A program made the position numbers and the translations under genes. DNA of 64,000 nt from an uncultured Campylobacter sp. Its GTDB lineage: Bacteria; Campylobacterota; Campylobacteria; Campylobacterales; Campylobacteraceae. Positions 17,770 through 26,416 of the stretch are shown piece after piece. Numbering within the stretch: position 1 is the first letter of the stretch; each line of letters opens with the position of its first letter. The stretch lies in contig NZ_CALJPC010000087.1 of NCBI RefSeq assembly GCF_937981295.1, positions 1 through 64,000 on the forward strand, read 5' to 3'. The notes beneath the pieces were generated by a model. That model was not told the DNA's origin and ran no database searches. It saw only the letters and a program-made list of their open reading frames with translations.

Positions 17770-18633
17770 ATGTTAAATCCTGCAGAAACCGCGCAAGCGG
17801 TATCTAGTTCGATGCAACACAAGGCGCATACCCCGCTAATTAGCATAATTTTTCTAGCTATAATGGCGGGCGCTGCAATCGCTATGGGCGATATTTTCTG
17901 GGCTCACTCGACCGTCGGAATGGCTGAAAAGCAATCTATTGGCTTATCGAATTTCATCGGTGGTATTACCTTTAGCTGCGGTCTGATGATGGTGGTTTTT
18001 TACGGTGGGCATCTATTTACCAGCTCGGTTTTAACGGGCGTACCTGCCGCCGATGGCAAATTACCGCTAGGTAAAACTATCGGCTATTGGGCTATCGTTT
18101 GGTGCTTTAACTTTGTAGGTGGCGCGTTAATCGCGTATATGTATTATTACTCAGGACTTCCGCTTAAATATGACGGCTACATCTTGCAGCACTTCATTCC
18201 TGCAGCAGCAGGCAAAATAAACGCACCTTTTCATGAGCTATTCATCCGCGGAATTTTTTGTAACGTGTTTGTATGTATGTCTATCTGGACTGCGACCAGC
18301 GAGAGTAATCTATCAGGTAAATTCTTTGCAATTATGTGGATGATCGGCGCATTCGTAGCTTGCTCGATGGAACACTGCGTGGCAAATATGTTTATCTTAA
18401 CCGAAGGTATCATCGCTAAAGGCCACTACCTTGCGGCTGCTGGTGGCGATGTAAATGCTCTTGCAAGCTCGCTTCACGGTGTAACGGCAGCTCAAATAGA
18501 TTCAATAAACTGGGGAAATTTCATCGTTAAAAATATGATCCCAGTTACGCTAGGTAACATCTGCGGCGGTCTATTTTTCGTAGGCTTGGTCGGATTTATG
18601 GTCAATAAATACGATATGAAAAAGAAAGACTAA
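17770..18633 (+). CDS. focA: Formate channel of the FNT family (FocA)
   Basis: Integral membrane formate/nitrite transporter family protein, 287 residues with six hydrophobic segments. The stretch GGITFSCGLMMVVFYGGHLFTSSVL near the second helix contains the family's channel-lining region, and CSMEHCVANMFILTEGI carries the conserved histidine region of the central pore. Its ATG follows GAGGAGTAA, directly at the end of hycI. As the last gene of the hyf operon it most likely supplies formate to, or exports it from, the FdhF-Hyf complex. A terminator follows. Confidence 0.93.
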   Translation: MLNPAETAQAVSSSMQHKAHTPLISIIFLAIMAGAAIAMGDIFWAHSTVGMAEKQSIGLSNFIGGITFSCGLMMVVFYGGHLFTSSVLTGVPAADGKLPLGKTIGYWAIVWCFNFVGGALIAYMYYYSGLPLKYDGYILQHFIPAAAGKINAPFHELFIRGIFCNVFVCMSIWTATSESNLSGKFFAIMWMIGAFVACSMEHCVANMFILTEGIIAKGHYLAAAGGDVNALASSLHGVTAAQIDSINWGNFIVKNMIPVTLGNICGGLFFVGLVGFMVNKYDMKKKD

Positions 18634-18668
18634 TCTATCGCGCTTCAGCACGATATAAACAAAATATG

Positions 18669-18693
18669 GCGCGGCACTTTGCCGCGCATTTTT
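18669..18693 (+). terminator. Rho-independent terminator of the hyf operon
   Basis: GCGCGGC-ACTTT-GCCGCGC followed by ATTTTTA, about 36 bases past the focA stop, a seven-bp GC-rich stem with a T tract. Confidence 0.88.
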
Positions 18694-18913
18694 AGTTTCT
18701 TAAATTTTAAAAATTCCGATGCATAAAATTTCATTTGATCCAAAATTTTAGACGAAATCCTAACGAAATTCGGGATGAAATTCTAAAACCAAGCTCTTGA
18801 TAAAAATTTTACGCTGTAAATCTAGGTAAAATCCTGCGCCGTAACTTTAGACAAAATTTCGCGCTTAAGCCGTAACGTAAGCCGCATAAATGCTTTAAAA
18901 ACTCTAGTCCGCG

Positions 18914-19552
18914 CTAAACACAGTAACTAAGCAATCTGTCGTAGTCTAGGATCAAAAACTCGTGCTGGCTGATTTTTTGAATTACGTTATCTTTTACAAG
19001 CTCGTTAAACGCGGTACTCGCGCTTTGACGCTTGAGCCCTACGAAGGATGAAAGCACCTTTAGCGAAAAGGGCAAAAAGACGTATTTGTAGCCATTTTGA
19101 TGAAAATTCTGCTCGTTTGCAAGCTCGATCAAAAAGCTCGCGATGCGCCCTTTTGCATTTTCAAAAAGTATGGAACGCGTGATTTTGCGCTGCAGTAGGA
19201 TTATCTCAGTTAAAATTTTTATATACGCCTCGCAAAAGCTGCGATTTGCCAAGATCTCTCCGAGCCCGCTCGCATCGATCGTGTAAATCTCGCTGTCTTC
19301 TAAAAACTCAAGCGCGCAAATTTCATTAAGAATGGTAATATTGTCCTTGTTTAGGTAGTTGATGATGAATTCCTCGCCGTCTTCAAAAAACGAAAGCTTC
19401 GCCTGCCCGCTTTTAAAAATAAAAACTTTAGGCGCCTCGCTGTAAAAAACATAGCCTTTTTTGATGACTTGGTGCTCGAACATTGCAAGCTCCTCGTCGC
19501 TAAGCGTGGCGATAGCCTCGGTTTGCAGTAGTCCCAGCCGCGATTTTTCCAT
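18914..19552 (-). CDS. Crp/Fnr family transcriptional regulator
   Basis: Two-domain regulator of 212 residues. The N-terminal half is a cyclic-nucleotide-binding-like beta roll (YSEAPKVFIFKSGQAKLSFF around 37-56). A long dimer helix follows near 110-140, and the C-terminal winged helix contains LKVLSSFVGLKRQSASTAFNELVKD. The N-terminal four-cysteine cluster of true FNR is absent, so it is not an oxygen sensor by that mechanism. The ligand is unknown. The ATG follows GGAGGTT and a -10 box lies just upstream. It converges on the hyf operon from the downstream side and is a candidate regulator of formate metabolism, but only by position. Confidence 0.85.
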   Translation of the reverse strand: MEKSRLGLLQTEAIATLSDEELAMFEHQVIKKGYVFYSEAPKVFIFKSGQAKLSFFEDGEEFIINYLNKDNITILNEICALEFLEDSEIYTIDASGLGEILANRSFCEAYIKILTEIILLQRKITRSILFENAKGRIASFLIELANEQNFHQNGYKYVFLPFSLKVLSSFVGLKRQSASTAFNELVKDNVIQKISQHEFLILDYDRLLSYCV

Positions 19553-19572
19553 ATAACCTCCAAAAGCTAAGA

Positions 19573-19578
19573 ATTATA
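19573..19578 (-). promoter_or_regulatory. -10 box of the Crp/Fnr gene
   Basis: TATAAT on the minus strand, in TTGTATAATTC, about 20 bases before the start codon, giving a very short leader. Confidence 0.6.
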
Positions 19579-19840
19579 CAATGAAATATTTAGACAAAGA
19601 TAAAGCTGCGCGGATTAAATTTACCATTAGGGCTATGGCTGTGCATCTGGGTCGCCGGAGCTAATAAATTTTATAGCTATTAAAATTCTAAATTTCGCCC
19701 GCGCTTTGCATCGCGTAAAATTTCAAAAATTTATTGAGCTTTACGCGGCAATATTATAGCCAAAGCCCGCGGCGTGAATTTAAAATTCTGTCTCTAAATA
19801 AAAATTCATATCATTTTATTGAAATTTTATTTAGCAAGGA

Positions 19841-19846
19841 TATAAT
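19841..19846 (+). promoter_or_regulatory. -10 box for the methyltransferase gene
   Basis: TATAAT in AAGGATATAATAATGC, about 60 bases before the methyltransferase start, after T-rich sequence. The remainder of the 354-base gap between the two divergent genes holds AAATTT-type words only. Confidence 0.55.
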
Positions 19847-19906
19847 AATGCATATTAAAAATAAGCAGTATTTTGCTCGCGGCAATACCGCAAGAAAGGA
19901 AGCCTC

Positions 19907-20740
19907 ATGCAAAAGTTGAATTTTAAAAATAACGTCTCCGAGACGCTGCTAATCAATGTCTATATGCGCCATTTGGATTTCAAAGACGCGGATCCGATCC
20001 TAAATGATCCCTTTTCAAGCGCCGTCGTAGAGCAGATCGATTATGATTTTGCAAAATTCGACGACGCGCACCTTAGTAAGACGGGTACGGTGATCCGCGC
20101 GAAATTTTTCGACGACGAGACGCTGCGACTCGCGGCGGAGTTCGACCGCCCTATCATCGTGCAGCTTGGCGTAGGGCTCGACACTCGCCCGCTTAGGCTG
20201 CAAAGCGCCCTGCCGAGCGCCACATTTTATGATCTCGATCTACCCGACGTCATAGCCGTGCGCGACGCACTGCTACCCAAAGCACAGAACAATTTCAGCC
20301 TGCCCCGCTCGATGCTGGATCTTTCGTGGATGGACGAGCTAGCTGTAAAGCACGGCAGCGCGGGCTACATATTTATTTTAGAGGGCGTGAGTATGTATTT
20401 TGAAAAAGAGGAATTTAAAAAATTTTTTATCGCGCTTGCGCAAAAATTCCGCGGCTACGTGCTGAGCGACTTTATGAGCGAGTTTTCGGTTAGGAAATTC
20501 GACTCCAAGCGCCACGACGCGATGAAACACATGCAAAACGCGCCCTTTAAAATGGGCATTAGCGGCGGCGCGGAGGTGCAGGGCTGGGATAGCGCGCATA
20601 TCAGATTCGTCAGGGAGGCTGCAATGCTAAAAATGTATAAAAGCCACTGGAGCCTCAAAGGGCGCCTATTTAGCCTGATTCCCGCCTTTTGCAACGCATG
20701 CAAGATGTTCGTTTTCAAAATCGAAGGCGGTGATGAATAG
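19907..20740 (+). CDS. Class I SAM methyltransferase, PPM1/leucine carboxyl methyltransferase family
   Basis: Predicted S-adenosylmethionine O-methyltransferase of the family that includes TcmP-like and leucine carboxyl methyltransferases. Seen are TVIRAKFFDD, the SAM-binding VQLGVGLDTRPLRL around residues 86-99, FYDLDLPDVIAVRDALLP around 107-125, and FILEGVSMYFEKEEF around 155-170. The length of 277 is normal. The ATG follows AAGGAAG. The substrate is unknown. It is a single-gene unit with its own promoter, and its neighbours give no hint. Confidence 0.87.
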   Translation: MQKLNFKNNVSETLLINVYMRHLDFKDADPILNDPFSSAVVEQIDYDFAKFDDAHLSKTGTVIRAKFFDDETLRLAAEFDRPIIVQLGVGLDTRPLRLQSALPSATFYDLDLPDVIAVRDALLPKAQNNFSLPRSMLDLSWMDELAVKHGSAGYIFILEGVSMYFEKEEFKKFFIALAQKFRGYVLSDFMSEFSVRKFDSKRHDAMKHMQNAPFKMGISGGAEVQGWDSAHIRFVREAAMLKMYKSHWSLKGRLFSLIPAFCNACKMFVFKIEGGDE

Positions 20741-20968
20741 GCTTAAAAATTTCAGTTGATTGCTTTGCAAATTTCGACAGCTAAGGCGCAAATTCTAAGC
20801 CGCTTGCCAAGCAAGTTGGCATGCAGAGCAAACGGCGTATACCGCTTTGCTTGATGCTTGAGTAAAATTATAAAAAAGCTTTAAAATTTCGCTTAAATTT
20901 ACCTCGATTTATAGGAATTTAAGAGTTTTTAAAATATATTTTCGCATCTTAAATTCACGGAAAAGATC

Positions 20969-22381
20969 ATGCAAAATTTTCTCGACAAACTCACCGCCAC
21001 AATTGACGCAATCAACTCCTTTTTGTGGGGTCCGTACTTTCTAATCGCCCTACTTTGCGGCACCGGCGCGTATTTTACGGCGCGCTTGCATTTAGTGCAA
21101 ATTTTTAAATTTAGAATGGGCGCGCGCAAGCTTTTCGGCAACTTCTCCCTGCACGGCGAGGCTGCGGGCAAAAGCGGCATGAGCTCGTTCCAAGCCGTCG
21201 CCACGGCGATCGCGGCGCAAGTCGGCACGGGCAACCTGGTAGGCGCCAGCACCGCATTAGTTATGGGCGGACCGGGCGCTATATTTTGGATGTGGTGCGC
21301 AGCGTTTTTAGGCATGGCGACGAATTTCGCAGAGATCTGCCTGGCTCAAATTTACCGCACCAAGGACGACAGCGGACATATGATCGGAGGTCCCGCGTTT
21401 TACATCAGCCGCGGACTCAAAAGCCCCCTTGCCAAGCCTTTAGCGGCATTTTTTGCTCTAGCCATCATCTTTGCTTTGGGTTTCATGGGCAATATGGTGC
21501 AGGCAAACTCCATTTCAGACGGCTTTAGCAGTGCATTCGGGATCCCAAAATGGGCGAGCGGCGCAGCCTTAGCACTCATCTGCTGCGTCATTTTTTTCGG
21601 CGGCGTCAAAGCGATCGCACGCGTAGCCGAAAAGGTCGTGCCACTAATGGCGATCTGCTACGTGCTCGTCGGTCTCGTCATCATCGGCTCAAATTTCGAT
21701 AAAATTCCATCCGTCATCGCGCTGATATTCAAAGCCGCATTTGATCCATCGGCTGCCTGGGGCGGCGCTACGGGTGCTACGATCGCCACTGCGATGAGAT
21801 ACGGCATCGCGCGCGGGCTCTTTTCAAACGAAGCGGGCATGGGCTCGACGCCGCACGCACACGCCGCGGCGAATGTCAAACACCCCGTAGATCAAGCCGT
21901 GCTCGGCATAATGGGCGTTTTCGTCGATACATTCATCGTGCTTAACATCACCGTTTTTGTCGTGCTTAGCACCGACGTAGTCACCTTCGAAAACGGCAAG
22001 GCGGTATTTTCGGGCATCTCGCTGGTGCAGGAAGCCTTCGCATCGCAAATTTTGGGTCGCAGCGGCGGCTACGGCTTCGTGGCGATCTGCCTGTTTTTCT
22101 TCGCATTTACCACGATTTTGGGCTGGTACTACTTCGCCGAGATTAATGTGCGCTATCTGCTCGGCGCAAAATTCGTCAAGCTCTTGCAAATTTTGGTCGT
22201 CGCATTCGTATTCATAGGAAGCGTGCAAAAGATCGACCTCGTCTGGGGGCTAGCGGATATGTTTAACGGACTAATGGTGATCCCAAATTTAATCGCGATC
22301 ATCCTACTTAGCCCCGTCGTCGTGCGGCTTTTGAGCGACTTTAACGACGGCAAAAGCTACGACGTAAACGACTACAAATAA
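20969..22381 (+). CDS. Sodium:alanine/glycine symporter (AGCS family)
   Basis: Integral membrane amino-acid:cation symporter, 470 residues with about 11 hydrophobic segments. Family motifs include SSFQAVATAIAAQVGTGNLV (about 70-90), GGPGAIFWMWCAAFLGMATN, and GIARGLFSNEAGMGSTPHAH near 273-292, the AGCS signature. Likely takes up alanine or glycine with sodium. It is a single-gene unit; a hairpin follows. Confidence 0.94.
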   Translation: MQNFLDKLTATIDAINSFLWGPYFLIALLCGTGAYFTARLHLVQIFKFRMGARKLFGNFSLHGEAAGKSGMSSFQAVATAIAAQVGTGNLVGASTALVMGGPGAIFWMWCAAFLGMATNFAEICLAQIYRTKDDSGHMIGGPAFYISRGLKSPLAKPLAAFFALAIIFALGFMGNMVQANSISDGFSSAFGIPKWASGAALALICCVIFFGGVKAIARVAEKVVPLMAICYVLVGLVIIGSNFDKIPSVIALIFKAAFDPSAAWGGATGATIATAMRYGIARGLFSNEAGMGSTPHAHAAANVKHPVDQAVLGIMGVFVDTFIVLNITVFVVLSTDVVTFENGKAVFSGISLVQEAFASQILGRSGGYGFVAICLFFFAFTTILGWYYFAEINVRYLLGAKFVKLLQILVVAFVFIGSVQKIDLVWGLADMFNGLMVIPNLIAIILLSPVVVRLLSDFNDGKSYDVNDYK

Positions 22382-22391
22382 CGCCGCGCGT

Positions 22392-22423
22392 TAAATTTCA
22401 AGCTCGCACTTGAAATTTAGCGC
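22392..22423 (+). terminator. Hairpin after the AGCS gene
   Basis: TAAATTTCAAG pairs with CTTGAAATTTA over a six-base loop and is flanked by GCGC. It starts about 10 bases past the AGCS stop. There is no T run, so termination is plausible but not certain. Confidence 0.4.
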
Positions 22424-22527
22424 AAAATCACCGCAAAATTTAGAATTTTAAAATTCTTTTCGAGCTAAAATCATAGCCTAAATTTTATGATCTAAGGAGA
22501 AGGCATGCAAATTTTAAGGAGCAAAAA

Positions 22528-23214
22528 ATGCCCGTTTTAAAGGCATTGCTGACCGGGCAACCGCGCGCTTACGGCGACGAGCGCGCTACGCAGCCTCTAA
22601 AAAGGCGCTGGGAGACGGCGATATTCAAGCAAGCTAGAGCGGGTGAAGTGCGCGCGAATGAGCTTGGATTCGAGGGTGACGCGGTAGCCGACACGCTACA
22701 TCACGGCGGCACGGAAAAGGCGATTTTTGCCAACTCGCTGCAAAATTACGCCGCGTGGGAGAGGTTTTTGGGGCTTAAAAATCTAGCCTACGGCGCAATG
22801 GGCGAAAACCTCACGATCAGCGGATTAGACGAGCAAAACGTCTGCATCGGCGATGTGCACCGCATAGGCTCGCTGGTGCTACAAGTAAGCCAGCCGCGCA
22901 AGCCCTGCTACAAGCTCTCGATGCGCTGGGGTAACGCGGAGATGACGGCGGAGATCGCGCGCAGCGGACTTACCGGCTGGTACTACCGCGTGCTGGAGGC
23001 TGGCTCGTGCCGCGCGGGAGACGAGATCTACGTCGTAGAGCGCGACCCCGCTATAATGAGCGTGATGGAGCTTAACCGTCTATTTTACGGCGAGCGTATC
23101 GATGAAGGGCTGTTAGCAAAATTTAACCGGCTTGCGACACTTACTCCAAAATGGCGCGAGGATATGCGCCGCAAGCTAGAAGGCAGCTACGACGACGGTT
23201 TTATGCGGCTATGA
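22528..23214 (+). CDS. MOSC domain protein (YiiM-like)
   Basis: MOSC domain protein of 228 residues, of the family that binds molybdenum cofactor through a conserved cysteine. The motifs are GFEGDAVADTLHHGGTEKA, GENLTISGL and QVSQPRKPCYKL with the key Cys near residue 131. The C-terminal region resembles the 3-alpha extension of YiiM, a 6-N-hydroxylaminopurine reductase that works with a ferredoxin-type partner. The ATG at 22528 follows AAGGAGC. A short 11-codon frame with its own strong ribosome binding site starts at 22505 and overlaps this start. Confidence 0.85.
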   Translation: MPVLKALLTGQPRAYGDERATQPLKRRWETAIFKQARAGEVRANELGFEGDAVADTLHHGGTEKAIFANSLQNYAAWERFLGLKNLAYGAMGENLTISGLDEQNVCIGDVHRIGSLVLQVSQPRKPCYKLSMRWGNAEMTAEIARSGLTGWYYRVLEAGSCRAGDEIYVVERDPAIMSVMELNRLFYGERIDEGLLAKFNRLATLTPKWREDMRRKLEGSYDDGFMRL

Positions 23215-23896
23215 AATTTAGCGCCAAAGCGGCGTTTTAAAACAGCAAAGCAGCGCCGCGCCTTATTGTTTTAAAACACAACACTCTTGGCGCGGATTTC
23301 AAAATACTTTCTAAGCCGCCGATGCTAAGTTTCAAGACACTTCTTGGCTACTCAATATCGGCTTACAAAAAATACTTTCTTGATGCGAGCTGCAAATTCA
23401 GACTAAATTCCAAAGACGAAATTTTAATTTGATCCGCGCTGATCGCGCGCAAATGCGATCTATTTTCGCACTCTGTTTTGCAGTGCGACACAGGCTACAA
23501 GCAAAATTAAAGACGCAAATTTAACCGCGCTTAGAATTTAATCTTTTATGAAATCTAAATTTAGCCGCACATTCAAAGCCGCAAGCGCCGCTCTTTATAA
23601 ATTTTAAAATTTAAAAGCGGTAAATTTAACTCTCTTGCTCGCAGTGAATTTTTTTCAAAAATCAAAAAGCGAACTATTTTTACTCGCGAGGCAACCTCAT
23701 CTCGCGCATTTAGCGGCACAACCTACGCTGCAAACGAGCTTCCTCAAAGCTTTGTAACGCGCGCCAAATTAGACATGTCAGATACTTCGCCAAGCGCCTT
23801 TCAAAGCTCATTTATAGCGCTTGCTATAAGTAGAATTTTGCGCGGAATTTTGCGCGACGCGGCAACAATTACGACCTTTTAAGAGCGCGCACCGCA
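23215..23896 (+). other. Gene-free gap
   Basis: About 0.7 kb with no supported open frame after the MOSC gene. Recurrent themes are short GCG-rich words alternating with AAATTT words. No promoter or RNA gene was recognised. Confidence 0.45.
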
Positions 23897-23988
23897 GCTC
23901 AAAAGCCTATTTTAGCTTTTTAAACTTTCTATAACTTCCCCCGGCGCAAGCAAGCCACCGCTCAAAGACCTATTTTAGCTTTTTAAAC
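23897..23988 (+). repeat. Pair of 29-bp direct repeats
   Basis: GCTCAAAAGCC... at 23897-23925 and GCTCAAAGACC... at 23960-23988 share CCTATTTTAGCTTTTTAAAC exactly and differ at two positions over 29 bases. The period is 63 bases. They lie just downstream of the DUF6892-like gene on the opposite strand. No hairpin or flanking gene explains them. Confidence 0.75.
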
Positions 23989-24021
23989 CGCACCCGTATG
24001 GCTCAAAGTCCATTCCTGCGC

Positions 24022-25038
24022 TCACTCCACTATCGCAATCCTCGCATCCGCGCAGGCTTTTCGCGCCTTTTTGGATATGCCGATGCCGGTCGTCTCGATC
24101 TTTTTAAGATTAATGAAGGGCGCAAGCTCCGCGGCATCGATATTTTTGATGTCGAAAAGCTCGTCCTCGCCGTCCCAATCAGGCGCGATTTGCAGGTAAA
24201 TTTCGTTTCCGCCGTCAAGATGTAGCTCGTTCACCTGCTCCGCCAAATCCGCAGGGACCGGATAGTCCTTGAACCACTTTTTGGCTTGCGGCAGCGCGCC
24301 GAAGTCCGCGTACGGATCGATGCCGCGCTCCTCACAGTACTCAAACACGTCAAATTTAGGCTGTAGCAGTGCTTTTTCATACATCAGCTCGTTCATCACG
24401 GCGATTTTGAAATTGAAATTTTTAAACGCTAGCGTCTCGCCCGCCGCGCGCGGAAGCTTAAATTTATCGCTCGGCCTGCGCTTTACCTTTTTCTCTTTTT
24501 GATTGATGCAGACGCGCCCTATCGGCATTTTCGCAGCTCGCACGATGTCTGCGATCTCGTCGGTGTCGCGCTTAGCGAAGCGCTCGGCAAAGTCCATCGC
24601 GCCTATGCGCTCCTGCACGGCCTCTGCGAGAGCTAGCGAGACTTCGAATTTGCCTAGGCTAAGCTCCAAAAATATATATGCGCCGCGCAGCTCCTGTTCT
24701 GGCACGGCCTCAAGCGGCGGCCTACCCTCAAGCGTGAACGCGCCGCCGTAGAGCTTGCGCGGAACCTCGTGCTGCACGCCCTTTGCGACCTCAAGCATCA
24801 AAACTATCTCGGAAAGCCTCGGTTCTGCGAGCTCTCCTGTGCGCACGAAGGCAAAAATCCCCGCCTCATCCCAAAAATAGCGGCTTTTGCCCTCCCCGTC
24901 ATTGATCACGCGCGGCTGGTCCAAGGCTTCATTAAATTTAGCTAGATCAAACCCGCAGTTTACACCACCGATAAAAATGCCGTCAGAGCGCACGTCGACG
25001 TCAAATTTATCCTTTTTAAAAATATCAAATAGCCCCAT
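24022..25038 (-). CDS. Hypothetical protein, DUF6892-like
   Basis: A 338-residue soluble protein of unknown function. An N-terminal part (about 12-130) has the form DVDVRSDGIFIGGVNCGFDL ... YFWDEAGIFAF. The C-terminal half contains FNFKIAVMNELMYEKALLQP, DPYADFGALPQAKKWFKDYP and a repeat-like tail ending LKKIETTGIGISKKARKACA, which I associate with DUF6892. Proteins like this occur in accessory clusters beside SMI1/KNR4 genes, and a broken SMI1 gene lies just upstream here. The ATG is preceded by a weak purine stretch. The function is not known; the family name is from memory. Confidence 0.7.
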   Translation of the reverse strand: MGLFDIFKKDKFDVDVRSDGIFIGGVNCGFDLAKFNEALDQPRVINDGEGKSRYFWDEAGIFAFVRTGELAEPRLSEIVLMLEVAKGVQHEVPRKLYGGAFTLEGRPPLEAVPEQELRGAYIFLELSLGKFEVSLALAEAVQERIGAMDFAERFAKRDTDEIADIVRAAKMPIGRVCINQKEKKVKRRPSDKFKLPRAAGETLAFKNFNFKIAVMNELMYEKALLQPKFDVFEYCEERGIDPYADFGALPQAKKWFKDYPVPADLAEQVNELHLDGGNEIYLQIAPDWDGEDELFDIKNIDAAELAPFINLKKIETTGIGISKKARKACADARIAIVE

Positions 25039-25071
25039 TTTATCGCTCCTGATTTTTCCTTAAATTTCGTT

Positions 25072-25796
25072 TTAAAATTTTTCCAAAACCCCATAAAAAT
25101 CGTCTGCAAAAAGCCTATCCTCGCTCTGCGCGTAGTCGCGCACATAGACTTTGTATTCACACGGCGCATCGCCTGCCGCTTCGCTCGCTATCTCTTTCGT
25201 CGCTCCATTTGCCGCCTCGTCTGCCATCTCGCTCATTGTCGCGCCCGCCGTTTTACATGTCGTTTCGTCCGCCGCTTCGGCATTCATATCGCGTGCCGCA
25301 TCCGGCGATCTCTCCGCGCGCGCTTCGTCGTCCGATGCCCTATTTTCCGCACCGTGGATACCGTCGCGACGACTGTATCACGCGCCGTCGCGCCCGCAGC
25401 TTCGCCACTCGTGCTCTCAACCGTCTTGCCGCGCACCGTATTAGACGAGCCGTCCGCTATGTCGCTTGCGGGCGAAATTTTAAAATAATACTCCTCGTCC
25501 TCGAGCTGCAAAAATACGAGCTCGTCCGCGGCGAATAGGCCATTTTTCAGATTTACCTCATACGTGTAGCAGATGTCGGCGTCGGCACTATCCGCAAACT
25601 CGGGCGGCGCGATCGTTTTTAGCTCCGTCCCCGTCGCGCTGACGTTAGCATATCTTAGCAGCATCCGCTTATAGCTCGCAGGCAGCGCAAAACCGAGCCG
25701 CCGCTGCGCCTGCGCGATCCATGCGGGCTCTATGTCGCTGCGCCCCGAGACCGTGATATTTTTAGATTTTTGAATAAGTTTTTCTATTATTTTGAT
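25072..25796 (-). pseudogene. SMI1/KNR4 (SUKH) family gene, frameshifted and without a normal start
   Basis: Reading from 25796 the frame gives IKIIEKLIQKSKNITVSGR, then EPAWIAQAQRRLGFALPASY, the classic SMI1/KNR4 opening (a helix followed by LGFALPASYK). It continues to DEEYYFKISPASDIADGS. Near 25350 the frame must change by one base to reach the natural ending PCEYKVYVRDYAQSEDRLFA and a stop at 25072. There is no ATG, GTG or TTG at the expected start, only ATA/ATC codons. Between the conserved parts is a roughly 100-residue Ala/Glu/Thr-rich insert, and the frameshift lies inside it. SUKH proteins are often immunity proteins against contact-dependent toxins. Confidence 0.7.
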
Positions 25797-26008
25797 CCCG
25801 TTTCGAGCGAGAAATTTTAACGCCTTAGCAGCACTAAAACGCGCTGTTTACATAAACCCGCGGGCATTTGGCGCGGCTTTGAAAATCTAAATTTAAAAGC
25901 TCGCGCAGCTTCAACTTTAAAGCGAGCCGTTTAAATTTCGAGCAGCCCGCACATAAAATTTCAACCGCAAACGCGAACCGGCAGAGTTCTAGCGATCTAA
26001 ATTTAGCG

Positions 26009-26386
26009 CTAGGCCCTAGCCAGCGCTATTACTTCGATCTCCACAAGCGCACCTTTGGGGAGTTTAGCGACCTGCACCGTGCTGCGAGCGGGCTTGTGCT
26101 CGCCGAACGCCGCTGCGTATATCTCGTTCACCGCGGCAAAATCGCCCATATCGGCCAGAAAAATCGTCGTTTTGACGGCATCCTGCAGCGTCGCGCCCGC
26201 CTCTTTCAGGATCGCGGCGAGATTTTGCAAAACCTGCCTGCTCTGCGCCTCCACGCCGCCCGCGACGAACTCGCCGTCTGGCTTAAGCGCGATCTGCCCT
26301 GAGGTAAAGATGAGCCCGCCCGCCTTGATCGCCTGAGAGTATGGTCCGATGGCCTGCGCCGCATCGGGAGTCGAGATGATCTGCAT
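26009..26386 (-). CDS. RidA family protein (Rid/YjgF/UK114)
   Basis: Small trimeric enzyme that hydrolyses reactive enamine/imine intermediates from amino-acid metabolism. Motifs are AIGPYSQAIKAGGLIFTSGQ near the N-terminus, a Q-x-x-QNLAAILKEAG helix, and HKPARSTVQVAKLPKGALVEIEVIA at the C-terminus including the Arg that binds the carboxylate. The length of 125 is typical. I chose the internal ATG at 26386, preceded by AAAGGATT, over an earlier in-frame start ten codons upstream. Confidence 0.93.
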   Translation of the reverse strand: MQIISTPDAAQAIGPYSQAIKAGGLIFTSGQIALKPDGEFVAGGVEAQSRQVLQNLAAILKEAGATLQDAVKTTIFLADMGDFAAVNEIYAAAFGEHKPARSTVQVAKLPKGALVEIEVIALARA

Positions 26387-26416
26387 AGTAAATCCTTTGT
26401 GAAAAATTTCGCCCAT

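Noticed and set aside
19734..19919. A 61-codon frame ending at the methyltransferase start
   Set aside because: It covers the methyltransferase promoter and ribosome binding site, and its product resembles nothing.
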